A DNA stretch of 64,000 bases. Source: Amorphochlora amoebiformis. Taxonomy: Eukaryota > Cercozoa > Chlorarachniophyceae. A model generated the notes under the pieces. It was not told where the DNA came from and did no database searches. It worked only from the letters and a program-made list of their open reading frames with translations. Shown here in pieces: positions 1-45,842 of the stretch. A program made the position numbers and the translations under genes. Every line of letters begins with the position of its first letter. The first letter of the stretch is position 1. The stretch spans positions 62,001 to 126,000 of the forward strand of contig BAAHQB010000192.1 of assembly GCA_054601695.1 (NCBI GenBank). Reading direction: 5' to 3'.

Positions 1-339
1 ATTCACAATTATCATACAATGATTATCAAATGATTAGTAACTTAAGCGTACTTCACTCATGTATTATACTGCGTTTACTATTACATTACTAAAATTTTAT
101 AATGCAATTACAATTTTACGATTATTCAATTAATATTATTGAAAAATACATTGCCTAGTCACAATGATACGTGTAATACGCCTAATGGTGCCTCATGATG
201 ACAAACAATTGCCTGACTCATGATATACCATGCTCGTATACACATAATACATATCATATCATTCATACTGAGTCAGGACCAATATCGATTTTGGTCATTT
301 TCATCAATATCCAGACCGTATCATGCGTGCGTATGCATG

Positions 340-925
340 TATACGTACGTACATGTACATGTGGTTACTAGTAGTAGTACAAGTTATGTTAGCGTACATG
401 CTCTAAATTAATTAGAGGGTATATATCGCAGATGCATACGTACGCATACGTAATGATACTACGTACAAATACAACTAGTACGCATGCATGATACGTACGT
501 ACATGTACATGTGGTTACTAGTCATAGTATAAGTTATGTCAGGATACATGTTCTAAATTAGAGGGTATATACCGCACATGCATACGTACGCATACGTAAC
601 GATACTACGTACAAATACAACTAGTACGCATGCATGATACGTACGTACATGTACATGTGGTTACTAGTAGTAGTACAAGTTATGTTAACATACATGCTCT
701 AAATTAATTAGAGGGTATATAATCGCACATGCATACGTACGCATACGTAACAATACTACGTACAAATACAACATGCATGATACGTACATACATGTACATG
801 TGGTTACTAGTAGTAGTATGAGTTATGTTAGCATACATGTTCTAAATTAGTTAGAGGGTATATATCGCACATGTATACATACGCATGCGTAACGATACTA
901 CGCGTACAAATACAACTAGTACAAC
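340..925. repeat. Four tandem copies of a ~147-bp unit
   Basis: The word GTGGTTACTAG recurs at 361, 510, 657 and 799, so the period is 149, 147 and 142 bp. Each unit has a palindromic ACGTACGTACATGTACATG block, then a segment ending in AGAGGGTATAT, then a CATACGTACGCATACGTAA block. Units are 90% or more alike by eye. No coding potential was seen. Confidence 0.85.
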
Positions 926-1009
926 TTCAGTCAAGTTGCCACGGTGTGCATACCATGATTCGTGCGTTAGTTGATATAATTTAAAAGCACCCGATACAGT
1001 TCGTTATTT

Positions 1010-1260
1010 TAAAATGATTCTAGAATTTCGAATTATTCGGAATAATGACTATTCGAATTATTAATAGAATTATTCGAATTCGATTTCCTAAACAGAATTT
1101 TCTATTCATTATTCGAATAATGATTACTTAGTAGAATTATTCTGTTATTATTCGTACATATTCGAATATGTAGAATTATTCGACATTATTCAGAATTATT
1201 CGGATTATTCTATTAACTTGAATTTCTGTAGAATAATAAATTTTATAAAATAAATATTAT
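1010..1260. repeat. AATTATTCG-rich degenerate repeat
   Basis: Short overlapping words (TATTCGAATTATT, GAATTATTCG and their reverse complements) recur many times, giving an AT-rich, partly palindromic stretch. No gene or known element was recognised. Confidence 0.5.
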
Positions 1261-2099
1261 TCTATTTAAATCACTTAATACAATGTCGTGCGTGATGCAC
1301 ACTAAGCATACTGACCTTAGATTGGGTGTCACTTTTGCGTCATAGTCGGACTGTTAGTGTAAACCAATATGAAGTTGTACTCGTTATATGTACGTGTAAA
1401 AATCTTAAATTCCCATGGAATATTCATATCTAGAATAATGTACCGTGTGCCATGATGCACGTACGTACCACTCATATGTATTACGTGTTCTTTCTATAGC
1501 GAGCCGCTGAGATACAACATACCACTAACCATGAACTTCAAGCCAGGGTAACAATGCCTAGTATACACTAACTAGTACATGATAACTTGAATTAATACTT
1601 ACGACATTAGGCTGCCACACAACTCTATGCACGTACGTTAACCGCATATGTGATTGATGTTCATTCGCCCCAAAACCTGTGATATATTATTGGATCAGTG
1701 AGTGCATGTATGCACATGTACGTAGAATACTAAGGCTCGTGATGTAAGAGAATCAGTAATCATGAGGGTACTAACTACTAACTAGTGTGAGTTTTACAAA
1801 CGATCCTCGCATAATATTGGCTCTACAACGTTAACGTTAAACTTCCATGTACACCATTGCAAGTTGCACGTCTCATCCTCATCATCATCATCATGTCACA
1901 ACTCAACCATCAACTTATATTATCCCGACGTTATTTTCTCTCTCTCGGAACCTAGGGATGAGCTACCTAATGTAAGTTATCATTTAATAGTAGCAAGTGT
2001 TGAATTAATGACCAATGTATGACTCTTTTCTGCGACTCACCAGGCTCACTACCTAAATTCATCAACGCTTAATATTAATTAATACCATGCATATGTATG

Positions 2100-3520
<1,421 letters not shown>

Positions 3521-3889
3521 ATATATTTTTATGTGTGTGTGTATGTTTGTGTGTATGTTTGTGTGTATGTTTGTGTAGATCGATATATTTTCACATATTC
3601 AGAGTCTGAGATTTCAGACTATCGGCCTATATTGTGATATCTCATTTAATACATATACTATATCATCATATCTAATGCTTACTGTATCACCACTTAACCG
3701 GGGTCTCGACTCTCGAGGTCACGACTTGTCATTGAGCCGAAAAATAAAGAAATTAATAATTTACGCAAGAACCACCACCTGTTAAAGAAGATCTTCGAAT
3801 GACTGGAGAATTGCTCTCCCAAGGCGGGTCTGTTTAAGGTCAAAATGCCAAAATCTGCATTATAGGTCATTATCTGCGAGAATTCCACC
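3521..3889. other. No gene recognised before the duplicated exons
   Basis: After the GT-rich run the sequence is of mixed composition and leads into the duplicated start-codon exon at 3890. It may hold the promoter of the duplicated copy. No clear motif was identified. Confidence 0.4.
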
Positions 3890-5285
<1,396 letters not shown>

Positions 5286-5439
5286 ATATATATATATATA
5301 TATAGAGAATACAATAACCTCTAATACCGAATTCTGACATTTAGACATTTTGACCTTAAAAAGATGACAGTTTCAGCCACGCGCGCGCCCCAGCTTTAGA
5401 GAGGGTTGTCTTTCTACTCGGAGGGAAAAAAAATCCAAC

Positions 5440-6187
5440 ATGGCTCCGAGGTGCCACCGGGAAAAGGGGATGGGAGATGTAGAGAGAGAGAGGGATAGAT
5501 ACAGAAAGAGAAGGATAGAACAACAAAGAAGAAGTAAGACAAATTGTCGTCAACGCGATCTCTTTTACCGAGAGAAGTATTGACGAATTGTCGCCAACGC
5601 GATCTCTTTTCCTTCTCCCGGGAATTGGCTTTTAAGCGCCTTACATCCACCCATATTCTGTGGTTGGAAGAGGCCAATCCCCATTCTTCAAGCTCCAATC
5701 TTTCTGTTTTTCCCCCTCCCTAAACCTCTTAAATTGCAACCAAAACGAGGTTAAAATTTGAACAAAAGTTTGATTTTTCGAATTGTGATAAAGGATGTTG
5801 AAACTTGTAGGAGAGATAAGTATGGCTTTGATTCGTATTGGCTTAACCTTGCATTGTGGTGGGGACTGGGCGTAGTTCTGCCAGTAGCTTTCATGGTCAT
5901 TCAATCATTCGTACACATATTCCTGCATCCGTTCGTAAATAATTCTGATACAAAAATTTTCTTATGTATACATTGGTGTATTATAGTATATGCACTTACA
6001 GATATATCTACACATTTATGTACATACGTATGTATAGCTTTGCATGTATAATGTAATAGACCTGGCATGACTTTATGGTGTTTTAGGTATCTTTTCCAAT
6101 CCGGAACGACCTTGGTCGCGGCGCGCCTCTCTCTAGATACCTATCAAGGTTCAAAAACAGCTATAATATGTATATATATACATATGT

Positions 6188-6218
<31 letters not shown>

Positions 6219-6867
6219 TTACGGATGTATATGTATACATAATATATATACAAATATATTATAAATACATAGATGTATAGGAGCGTATTGTTAACGCAAC
6301 GTCAAGAGACTAGACAGCAAAGTCGTGTACTACGTTGTACAGAAATAGTTCATGGCCACTGGAACATATGGAGATAGATGAGATGTGCAGATTCAACTGG
6401 AAATCACTGGAGATCGATCGGAGATCACTGGAGATCAATCGGAGATAACTGGAGATCCAAGTTTAGGAATACCCTTAAGAACGTGTACATAAATGACATT
6501 CCCTTTTAGCCCGGAATTCTTTGGTACTCTCCAAAAGAATTGCCAAATGTTTTCGAACACTTTTATATAGTTCCCCGAATTCTGTGAAATTTAGAGTTGT
6601 TTGTGCGCATCGTAAAGTTAGTCATAATGCCATAACCCAAGTGGAAAAAGTCATACGAGTCTCAATACCACTGTGCTAACAATTCTATCAACACAAATAT
6701 ACACAAATATATGTGTGTATATATACATATGTATGTGTATATATATATGTACATGTGTGTGTGTGTATGTTCGATGATATACACACCCACGTTTATAAAT
6801 ATATATGTGTGTGTATGTACATGTGTGCACATATACACATATTTATATGTATGTGTATATATATTTA

Positions 6868-6912
<45 letters not shown>

Positions 6913-6916
6913 GACA

Positions 6917-6948
<32 letters not shown>

Positions 6949-7076
6949 TGCATTTATAAACATATATCTATTTATACTTTAGAACGGACGAAGCGGCCGA
7001 GTTTACGGCGGCATGGATTATCCCTTTCGTCAGTATTGTACATATATTTATATATCAGTTGCAATTATATATGTAG

Positions 7077-7136
<60 letters not shown>

Positions 7137-7232
7137 TATTTGTATATATAATATACATATATATAGACCCTGCTGTGGTCTGAAGAAGCTGCACGTATCA
7201 ATGTCGTCAACGGAACAAACGTACATATTATC

Positions 7233-7287
<55 letters not shown>

Positions 7288-7326
7288 AGATATCTGTGGA
7301 CATACATATGTATATATATACAAATA

Positions 7327-7374
<48 letters not shown>

Positions 7375-7454
7375 TATATGTGTGTGTACATATATAACAT
7401 ACATACATAATATATAGATATGAGTAATTACAACATATAATTCTTTACACACAC

Positions 7455-7485
<31 letters not shown>

Positions 7486-7503
7486 TTATATTTAAATGTA
7501 TTA

Positions 7504-7535
<32 letters not shown>

Positions 7536-7889
7536 TGTATTTGTGTAATAGGAATAAAAAAAATAGAATTTAGATATATTTTGAAATATTAGTTTATTTA
7601 GTTTAACTGAAAATTCTCAGAGAGTGTAGTGATCTGCATTTTCGCTTGTACTATTGCAACCCAAAACATCTTTATACATATTTAAATTATTTTACTATTA
7701 TGCATACATTGTATGGATACATTATTATGCATACATGATGAATATATATATATACACACATGCACATACATATATATATATATTGATATATTGATGTAGA
7801 GGGCTAAGATGGTTTACTATGGCTCGCTTTTGAGTATCACCCTATCGTTTCTAGGACTCGTCATCGTACACACGGGCCGAACCGGTATG

Positions 7890-7976
<87 letters not shown>

Positions 7977-7979
7977 TAT

Positions 7980-8059
<80 letters not shown>

Positions 8060-8196
8060 ATATATAATATATATATATATATGTATATAAAGTGTAAAAT
8101 ATATACATACATACATAGATATATAATATATGTATATAGATGAGTCATATATTGGTACATATATATATACATACAGATATATATATATATACATAC

Positions 8197-8232
<36 letters not shown>

Positions 8233-9339
8233 TAAATATTTTTAGATATCTGAAAACTAATTTGTACTACATTTTATATACTTTTTCATTTATATGTATA
8301 CATATATGCATATGTGTAATATTATGTATGTATAAATAAATATGTATGTATATATATGTGTGTATATGTGCATATATACATATATACATACATAGATATA
8401 TATATATATATAACATATATATATATATATTTATATATGTATATATATATATATATATGTTTTCGTATATTGTACTTTTACACGTTTACATTAATCTACC
8501 CTTAACACAGGCACGGGACATACCGTTTTTGGGTTTCTATTCTCTATGTCATCCTTTGCCCATTTCGTCATCATTGTCCTTATCGGTACATGCCACAACG
8601 AGACAGTGGAGACAGTTGCTTAGTAATCTCAATATCCTCAAAATCACCTCGCAAGGCAAAGAGAGAGGAAGGACTTGAGAGAGACACAGCTACCAAATAC
8701 AGATCACATCCCTCAAGAGAAAAAAGGGCATACAAGATAGTAGGCCGCTGAAGTGATAGAGAAGAGAAAGTAAGAGAGAAACAAAGATAATGAGAGAAAA
8801 GAGAGAGCGAGGGGGGTTATAATGACGCTATCGTCATAATAAATGCTCACTAAGACAGTAAGAAACGAAACTTCTTTGAGACTTAATAATTTGGACTATT
8901 TTTTGATTTTGAAAGACCGCACTCGAATTGTGGAGACCGTCATATTGATCACTGGGGCTCCAATTTTCCTTGCGGTATCATATTCATATACTGAATGTAT
9001 ATAATCCCGTGTGCAAATACACTGTTAGCCATTTACTTTCGGTCGATAATGTCGTTGAGACCCGTTCGAGCCAGGTTCTACTTGCATTACTTGGACATTA
9101 ATACTTGGGGTGAGTCATGTGCGGAGTCGGTTCCTTCATATTTTTCCTTGTTCAGTTCTCCTTTCTTTCTTTATTCCTGCGGAACATATGGGTTCCGAGC
9201 ATTATTAGTTTCTTAGTCCGATTCTGACAAAAAGCGTTGTCGCAGTAGCGTCCATCTCTTGTAGTTGACTGGTCCATCTCCTGTAGTTGACTGGTATACC
9301 TTGCGCTGTAGACTCTCTCCTGTCGCGTCGCCTTAACAG

Positions 9340-9377
<38 letters not shown>

Positions 9378-9508
9378 CATACATATGTATATATAAAAAA
9401 ATATACATATTTTTAAATGTATATACATCACACTCAGTCGGACGGAACAGTGTTCAGAACTATATATATATTATATATATATATATATAGCATACATGTA
9501 TATGCACC

Positions 9509-9558
<50 letters not shown>

Positions 9559-9995
9559 CAAAGCAACGATAAAAATAGTAAACGGGGAGGCATTTCGAAG
9601 AGTAAATCGATAGCAAGTATTCTCTTTGAGTATATTTCAGATTGCTGGAGATCGCTGGAGATTCGGAGATTGCTGGAGATTCGGAGATTCTTGGAGATTA
9701 TCTCATCCGGTAGTAACGGTAGCACCCGGTAATGACCGGTAGTACCCGTTAATTTCCGATAGTACCCGGTAGTAACATTCTTATGGTGAGAGGACGTGAC
9801 GTCACGCCATGTTATGCTTCCAGAACTTCCCCGAAGATTCGAGTGTCTTCGAGAAGTAAGAAAGTTCCTAGAAATCTCTTGAATGAACTACATAAGAATT
9901 TTCCTGTATCATTTGCTATTATCCAAATAGGCTTCAATCGAACGTAATCCTGGAATATTATTTGCTAATACCAACGCTTGGACTACCGTTGCGCT

Positions 9996-10044
<49 letters not shown>

Positions 10045-10105
10045 ATATACATATGTGTGTGTATGTACAGATAGATATATATATGTATAAGGATACGTAC
10101 GTATG

Positions 10106-10160
<55 letters not shown>

Positions 10161-10298
10161 GCATATATGTATTATGTATATATATTTATATGTATATATG
10201 TATGTACACATATAACATCGAGTACATCAGTGTAAGTTCCAACTGGTACACATGTATACATATACATATGTATACCTATGTGCATATATATACATATA

Positions 10299-10338
<40 letters not shown>

Positions 10339-10770
10339 GTGAAATATATAAATATATGTAAATATCTATATGTATTACTAAGGTGGCGATTACAGCTGTA
10401 GTTCCGGGGAATTATCCAGCTTACTTCTTCTTCACAAGTACATACATAGATATGTTCAAATGTTTATACACGTATATATTATATAGTACATGAATATGTG
10501 TAAATATGTATTATACATACACGCATTATTATACTATATATTAGATACGCATGCGCGTGTTTTTTCAGAAATATGTACATAGTAGTATGCGCATAGTAGT
10601 TAGTACATAGTAATATATGCATAGTAGTATGTACATAGTAATATGTACATAGTAGTATGTACATAGAAGTATGTAGGTAGTAGTACGTATACAGTAGTAT
10701 GTGCATATTACAAACAGTTGAAACGAGAGAGCATATGCCAATATATTCATTTACTTCAAGCACGATAATC

Positions 10771-10824
<54 letters not shown>

Positions 10825-10939
10825 GTGTGTATACACATATATTTATACTTGTATATACTATATATATATATACATATATATATGTATATATGTATGTATG
10901 TATACAAATTTGTGTGTTTTAATAATTAAAGTAATAGTA

Positions 10940-10976
<37 letters not shown>

Positions 10977-10977
10977 G

Positions 10978-11023
<46 letters not shown>

Positions 11024-11057
11024 GTATATATATGTGTAGATATCTGTATTTTTATAC

Positions 11058-11090
<33 letters not shown>

Positions 11091-11602
11091 CATACATATA
11101 CACATACCTATATACTATATATGTCGTGTAAATTAGACATATAAAATCAATGTTAAAACACATATATTTCTAACCTCGGTCGAGTTGATTTCTCTGGTAA
11201 ACCGGTGCTGCTGGTGTGTATATACCTTAATTACCTTAATTTCAGTCGAGTTGATTTCTCTGGTATACCTTCTGATTATGACACCCGTCCACGTGTACGT
11301 CTCAAGACCTCTACGCGCGAATCTTGGCCTATCTCCGAAAAGGGTTCAACAACTTGAGGTATGTTTTCAAATATGTCATGTTATATACGTGAATGTATTT
11401 ATATGCTTATTTTTGTGTGTATATTCATATATAAATATATATATATAATATATATATATATATATGTTTTTGTGTGTACAATATGTATATGTATACTCAT
11501 ACATATTAAATATATATATATGTACATATATATATATAATATATGTATGTATGTGTGTATATATGCATATATACATCTGTATATACGTACATATCCATAT
11601 GT

Positions 11603-11653
<51 letters not shown>

Positions 11654-11870
11654 ATAATATTATATATATATATATATATTAGATACATATGTATATTATC
11701 ATGTATCAACAGGGGGTGTATATACATATGTATACACACTTATTATTTGTGTGACATATATATAACATACATATATTTATATATATATATATATATACAT
11801 ACATATATATATATATACATATTGACATATATATTTGTATACGTATATAAGTACCAAACATGTGGAATAA

Positions 11871-11906
<36 letters not shown>

Positions 11907-12235
11907 ATAGAGTGTTAGTGCAGCGTTTCGGTAGGGCAATATACCAGTAATATGATAGCAGGCAATTCACTCTGGTAGATGATAGTAGGCAATGAACTCT
12001 GGTAGACGCGTGGTACATACTTCTCCCGGTTGGCTATTATCCATTTGAATTATGACGAAGGATTATGGATGACTTATGTGCGCTATGGATAACTTATTTG
12101 CGCTAGTCGGATGCTTTCTTTCTTACTCAGGAACCCATAGGTTCGGCCAATGGCCTATTAGTCACGTTCTATCTAACCGTAGTCTAACGACAGTGTAACT
12201 CCTCGTAGATAACTATAGGTTTCGCGTGGATATGC

Positions 12236-12268
<33 letters not shown>

Positions 12269-12767
12269 ATATATATAGGTATACATATATATTTGTATGT
12301 AAATGAATATGAATGATTCATTTTGTATGACCCTTCGGATACTGGATACGCACCTCTTAATAGTATTGTTATATAGATGTGTATATGTATATACATATAT
12401 ATATACATATATATATTAACAGGAGTTATTCCACGAGTATGATCCTGATGATACTGGATACGCATCTCTTTCGGATGTCAAAAAGGCGTTTCAAAAAAAA
12501 GGAGTACTCGCCGAGTAATACATACATCTACATATATATGTATGTATATTTGTATATATGTATATATATATATGTGTATACACATATGTATGTATACATG
12601 TAGCACGAACATACATCAAGGATATACACATATTTAAGATTCTAAACATATAACCTACACATGTATGCATTTATAAGTGTAGTGTACTTGTATAAGTAAT
12701 TATGTATGGATGTATGTATAGTGTGTACATATATACACACATATATATTTACATATACAGATGTTTG

Positions 12768-12804
<37 letters not shown>

Positions 12805-13580
12805 AATATATATATATATACATATATGTGTGTGTAGATACATATGTATACAAATTATGGTTAGTAACGAGGAGATGAAGAAGGTTTTCGAGATGATGGA
12901 TATTGATGGTACTTTTGTATGTGTACATTCATATAATCATATGTGCATGTATGATCATTATAATGCTACTACTGTATATGTACCTTTATATGTGTATGTA
13001 TGAGCATTATCATGGATATTGATGATACTTCTGTAAGTGTATATTCATATGTGCATGTATGAGCATTATCATGGATATTGACGATACTTCTGTAAATGTA
13101 TATTCATGTGTGCATGTATGAGCATTCTCATGTATATTGATGGTACTACTGTGAACATTTTATGTTCACAAGATACATATGCATGTGCATACTGTATAAT
13201 CGTTTGTGCATATATCATATATAAATTCCCATTTAATATACATATATATATATATGTATGTATATTTATATAATATATACACATATATTATATAATGTTA
13301 GCGCAACTGTAGTCCAGACATTCGTATTAGTTTCGATTGAAATCCGTTTGGATTCTGACGGATGATTATTGATAACTTATGTGCGGTAGTCGGAACGTCC
13401 TTTCTTCCTCTGGAACCCATGGTTTTCGTCGGTTTCGGAGTGTTTGGATTCCGATCCCTTTTATGGCTACTAGCCGCGATCTGTCTATCAGTAGTCTAAC
13501 GACGGTCTTCAAGTCTTCGTAGTTAACTTAGCTGTAGGTTCCGCGCTAGCACACATGCTGTAACAATATATATGTATGTG

Positions 13581-13641
<61 letters not shown>

Positions 13642-13658
13642 ATATATATTATATTTTA

Positions 13659-13713
<55 letters not shown>

Positions 13714-14681
13714 GTATATATATTTGTATACATGTACATCTATATGTATATATATATATATATGTGTATGAGTGTGTATTCAATAGTACGTTCATATATA
13801 TATATATAATATTATCCATAAATAAATACACTTACACATATACATATGTATATATACATATATACATGTATATCAGGGAGCAAATATATATCGTTTGCCG
13901 AGTTTGTGGAGTTCCAAAAGAGCGTTCTTATCGAAAGAGGCCCTCTCATCGAACCCGGTTGCGCATATATCAATAAACCATATATACATAATGTCTATAT
14001 ATATATATATATATATATGTTTGTCTTTCTATATATATTTATATATATATGGATCTAATAGATATATAAGACAATATAATATAATAAATATGTAATTTTT
14101 TAAACAATATATATTTAAATATGTGCATTTATGTGAATATATTTATGTGAATATACATATATATGTATATATATATATAAACATACTAATATAATGTTAC
14201 TTATGTATGTTTTTTTGCGTACGTGGTTATTCGTAAGGTTATATAACTATATTACAAGTATATATACATAATTTATAATTCACTAGATATACATGTACAT
14301 ATACATATATATATATGTATTTATACATATTTATATAGATATATATAAATACATAGTGTGTATGTATACGTGTGTGAGTACGTATAATACATATAAATAT
14401 TTACATATATACATACCCACATACATACATAACCACCCCCTCTAGCCGCTTTAGTCCCGTCGTCCTACCTAACCAAAGCTCAAAGCGACGGCCTCGAGGT
14501 TGCCCGTAGGAATCTCGGTCGGCTTATGCCGGGATCCGCTTCAGCAGGTGCAGACCCAACTGCTAAGGCAAGCAGTGACTTCAAGCATCCATCAAACCTA
14601 GTCATTGGTGTTGTAGAGGGAAGATATGGGCCTAATGAAGATTTGGAGGAGAAACGTACGGTGTATCCGCAACTAACTTAA
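5440..14681 (+). CDS. Six-pass membrane protein with C-terminal EF-hand pair
   Basis: Exons: 5440-5450, 5811-5910, 6087-6148, 6983-7037, 7167-7220, 7800-7884, 8511-8585, 9029-9109, 10383-10437, 11246-11358, 12423-12514, 12865-12908, 13877-13957, 14446-14681. Reading phase agrees at every junction except 9109/10383, where an unfound small exon (length 2 mod 3) is needed. The product is about 380 residues. Hydrophobic segments lie near residues 14-35, 64-80, 98-117, 126-150, 176-193 and 195-212. The C-terminal part has two EF loops, [12 protein letters not shown] (about 238) and [12 protein letters not shown] (about 275); the second is assembled across the exon 12/13 junction. The tail is soluble, ends VYPQLT and stops with TAA. 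The start is an 11-nt exon encoding MAP plus two bases. EF-hands suggest calcium control of a membrane protein. The membrane part is unidentified; a resemblance in layout to the Frag1/DRAM/Sfk1 family is only a guess. Confidence 0.8.
6289..6475 (+). mobile_element. Fragment of TGTTAACGCAAC inverted-repeat element
   Basis: Starts TGTTAACGCAACGTC and continues into repeated CTGGAGATC/TCGGAGATC words also seen in the 9556-9999 copy. It lies in intron 3 of the membrane EF-hand gene. The right end is uncertain. Confidence 0.4.
9112..9338 (+). mobile_element. Copy of the GGAACC..GGTTCCGAG element, 5' part missing
   Basis: Shares the interior words GCGG(A)GTCGG, CTTTCTTTCTTTATTCCTGC, GGAACATATGGGTTCCGAG and a terminal TTAACA with the copies at 13296 and 37932. 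It starts directly after the donor of exon 8, in an intron. TAACA followed by TA repeat matches the right terminus of the family. Confidence 0.4.
9556..9999 (-). mobile_element. Terminal-inverted-repeat element in (TA)n, 444 bp
   Basis: The left end reads TGTCAAAGCAACGATA. The right end, on the complementary strand, reads TGTTAGCGCAACGGTAG, which gives imperfect terminal inverted repeats. Both ends abut TA runs, as expected for an element that duplicates a TA target. The interior has tandem TGGAGATTCGGAGAT words and a block with GACGTGACGTCACGCCATG shared with 44330-44850. There is no coding capacity, so it would be non-autonomous. Confidence 0.5.
10937..11030. repeat. (ATT)n trinucleotide repeat
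   Basis: A run of ATT units with a short ATC/ATG interruption, inside the intron between exons 9 and 10 of the membrane EF-hand gene. Similar AAT runs occur at 26291-26323, 43995-44018 and 52229-52252. Confidence 0.9.
11172..11200 (+). repeat. Acceptor-half copy of exon 10
   Basis: TCGAGTTGATTTCTCTGGTA repeats the first bases of the exon that begins at 11246, 74 bp upstream of it. It lies in the upstream intron and keeps an upstream CGG/TCAG-like context, so it is a potential decoy acceptor. Confidence 0.8.
11913..12236 (+). mobile_element. TGTTAGTGCAGCG-type inverted-repeat element
   Basis: Begins TGTTAGTGCAGCG after a TA run and contains the family words GATTATGGATGACTTATGTGCG, AGTCGGATG, GGAACCCATAGGTTCGG and GTAGTCTAACGACAG. 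It ends at a TA run. It lies in the intron between exons 10 and 11. No coding capacity. Confidence 0.5.
12318..12372 (+). repeat. Degenerate copy of EF-hand exon 11
   Basis: Encodes [14 protein letters not shown] in frame, clearly related to the [14 protein letters not shown] loop of the true exon at 12423. It has a stop just upstream and no AG acceptor, so it is not used as an exon in the present model. It lies in the upstream intron. Confidence 0.7.
12865..13152 (+). repeat. Exon 12 and three donor-half copies
   Basis: ATGGATATTGATGGTACTT, which spans the exon 12 donor, recurs as ATGGATATTGATGATACTTC (about 13012), ATGGATATTGACGATACTTC (13070) and ATGTATATTGATGGTACTAC (13131). Spacing of the last copies is about 60 bp. 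All copies lie in the downstream intron and retain the GTACTT or a mutated GATACTT donor. Confidence 0.85.
13296..13565 (+). mobile_element. Best-preserved inverted-repeat element, 270 bp
   Basis: The left end is TGTTAGCGCAACTGT. The complementary right end is TGTTACAGCATGTGT, which matches it at 11 of 15 positions. TA repeat flanks both ends. The interior has GGAACCCATGG and a GTAGTCTAACGACGG word shared with copies at 11913 and 37932. Length, TIRs, lack of ORF and TA flanks suggest a MITE of Tc1/mariner type; the superfamily is inference. It sits in the intron between exons 12 and 13. Confidence 0.55.
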
Positions 14682-15207
14682 GAAAACTTCACTGAAAGGA
14701 CTCAGTAACCTGGTGCCATCTATCTATATCTATGTATGCACATGCTTGTGCTCGAGTATGTTATTATTTATTAAATATAGAAATCCGTGCGAATGTATTA
14801 ATCAAGCATTATTCGATATTAAGTTTAGTGTCGAGTCATGACATTTCGAACAAATGAGCTATGCTGCCGCGCAGTCTGACAGTCTGTAGTCTAGGTAGTT
14901 TATATATACTATACATAATCTACATATGAGTCATTTACACGCTATCTAAAGCTATTGCGAGCTAGTGTGGCCCTGGCTAGGTACCTACGTAGCAGGAAAA
15001 CAGACTTAACTGTCACTCGGCGCATATATATATATACGCGCGCGCGCGCGCGCATTGCATGTGATCATAATAAGATAATGTCGTCGGATAACTTTCGTTC
15101 ATGATCATGATTCATGATATAGATAATCGAGCCAGATGAGTCACGCCCGATCGCGGCCAAAGCTAGCAATAGTCGCCTCGTGATTTTGGTAAAACTTCAG
15201 TTGAGTT
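14682..15207. other. Convergent intergenic spacer, TA-poor
   Basis: 526 bp between the stop codons of two convergent genes. It must hold both 3' ends. It contains a short (CG)8 run near 15038-15053 but no long TA repeat. No RNA gene was recognised. Confidence 0.6.
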
Positions 15208-35025
<19,818 letters not shown>

Positions 35026-35528
35026 AGCCGAAATATTAAGTAAAAGGGGTTCCTAGAGAAAATCCAAGCCTATACTCCAGCCTGGAAGCCAACATACGCA
35101 GGCAAAGCACACACACATACCACGTATCCTCAATCTACCGTCACGTATCCTTCAGAAATCAAGATAAAAAGACGCAAATCACGCCATGTCTGGATAGTTG
35201 GAATTCGAGATTGTAAGTAATTATGATACGTATCAATCCGTAGCAACCGATCAAGGGGGGTGGAACAATAGAGGGGGCTAGAGAGGGGGACGTGTTGGAC
35301 GGCCATACCAGAAAGCTGCGGGCCTTTTAGCCGAACAATTAAAAACTTTTGGGATCCGAGAGTCCCGGATTTCCCGGGATTCAATCGGAATCCAAACAAT
35401 AGAGTTTCTTTTTCAACCGAACAATTAAAAACCTTTTAACACCGGTATTGAGCGCATATTCACTGTGATTCCATCCTGGATTCCGAGGTTTTAATTTCTG
35501 GGTTCCGAAGGCGTGTTTTCAAAGAAGC
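35026..35528. promoter_or_regulatory. Bidirectional promoter region between E3 and SRP54M genes
   Basis: 503 bp separate two divergent start codons, so both promoters must lie here. The region is TA-poor and has a direct repeat, CCGAACAATTAAAAAC, at about 35331 and 35418, as well as G-runs near 35255-35290. No known core promoter motif was identified. Open frames within it (for example complement 35130-35399) show no recognisable protein. Confidence 0.55.

Positions 35529-45842
<10,314 letters not shown>

Larger units (their letters stand above)
1..2090. other. No gene recognised; TA-poor left flank
   Basis: No reading frame or exon with convincing splice sites and protein-like translation was found on either strand. 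The stretch lacks the long (TA)n runs that mark introns elsewhere in the window, which suggests intergenic DNA. It holds a ~147-bp tandem repeat (about 340-925) and a region rich in AATTATTCG-like words (about 1010-1260), listed separately. Confidence 0.5.
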
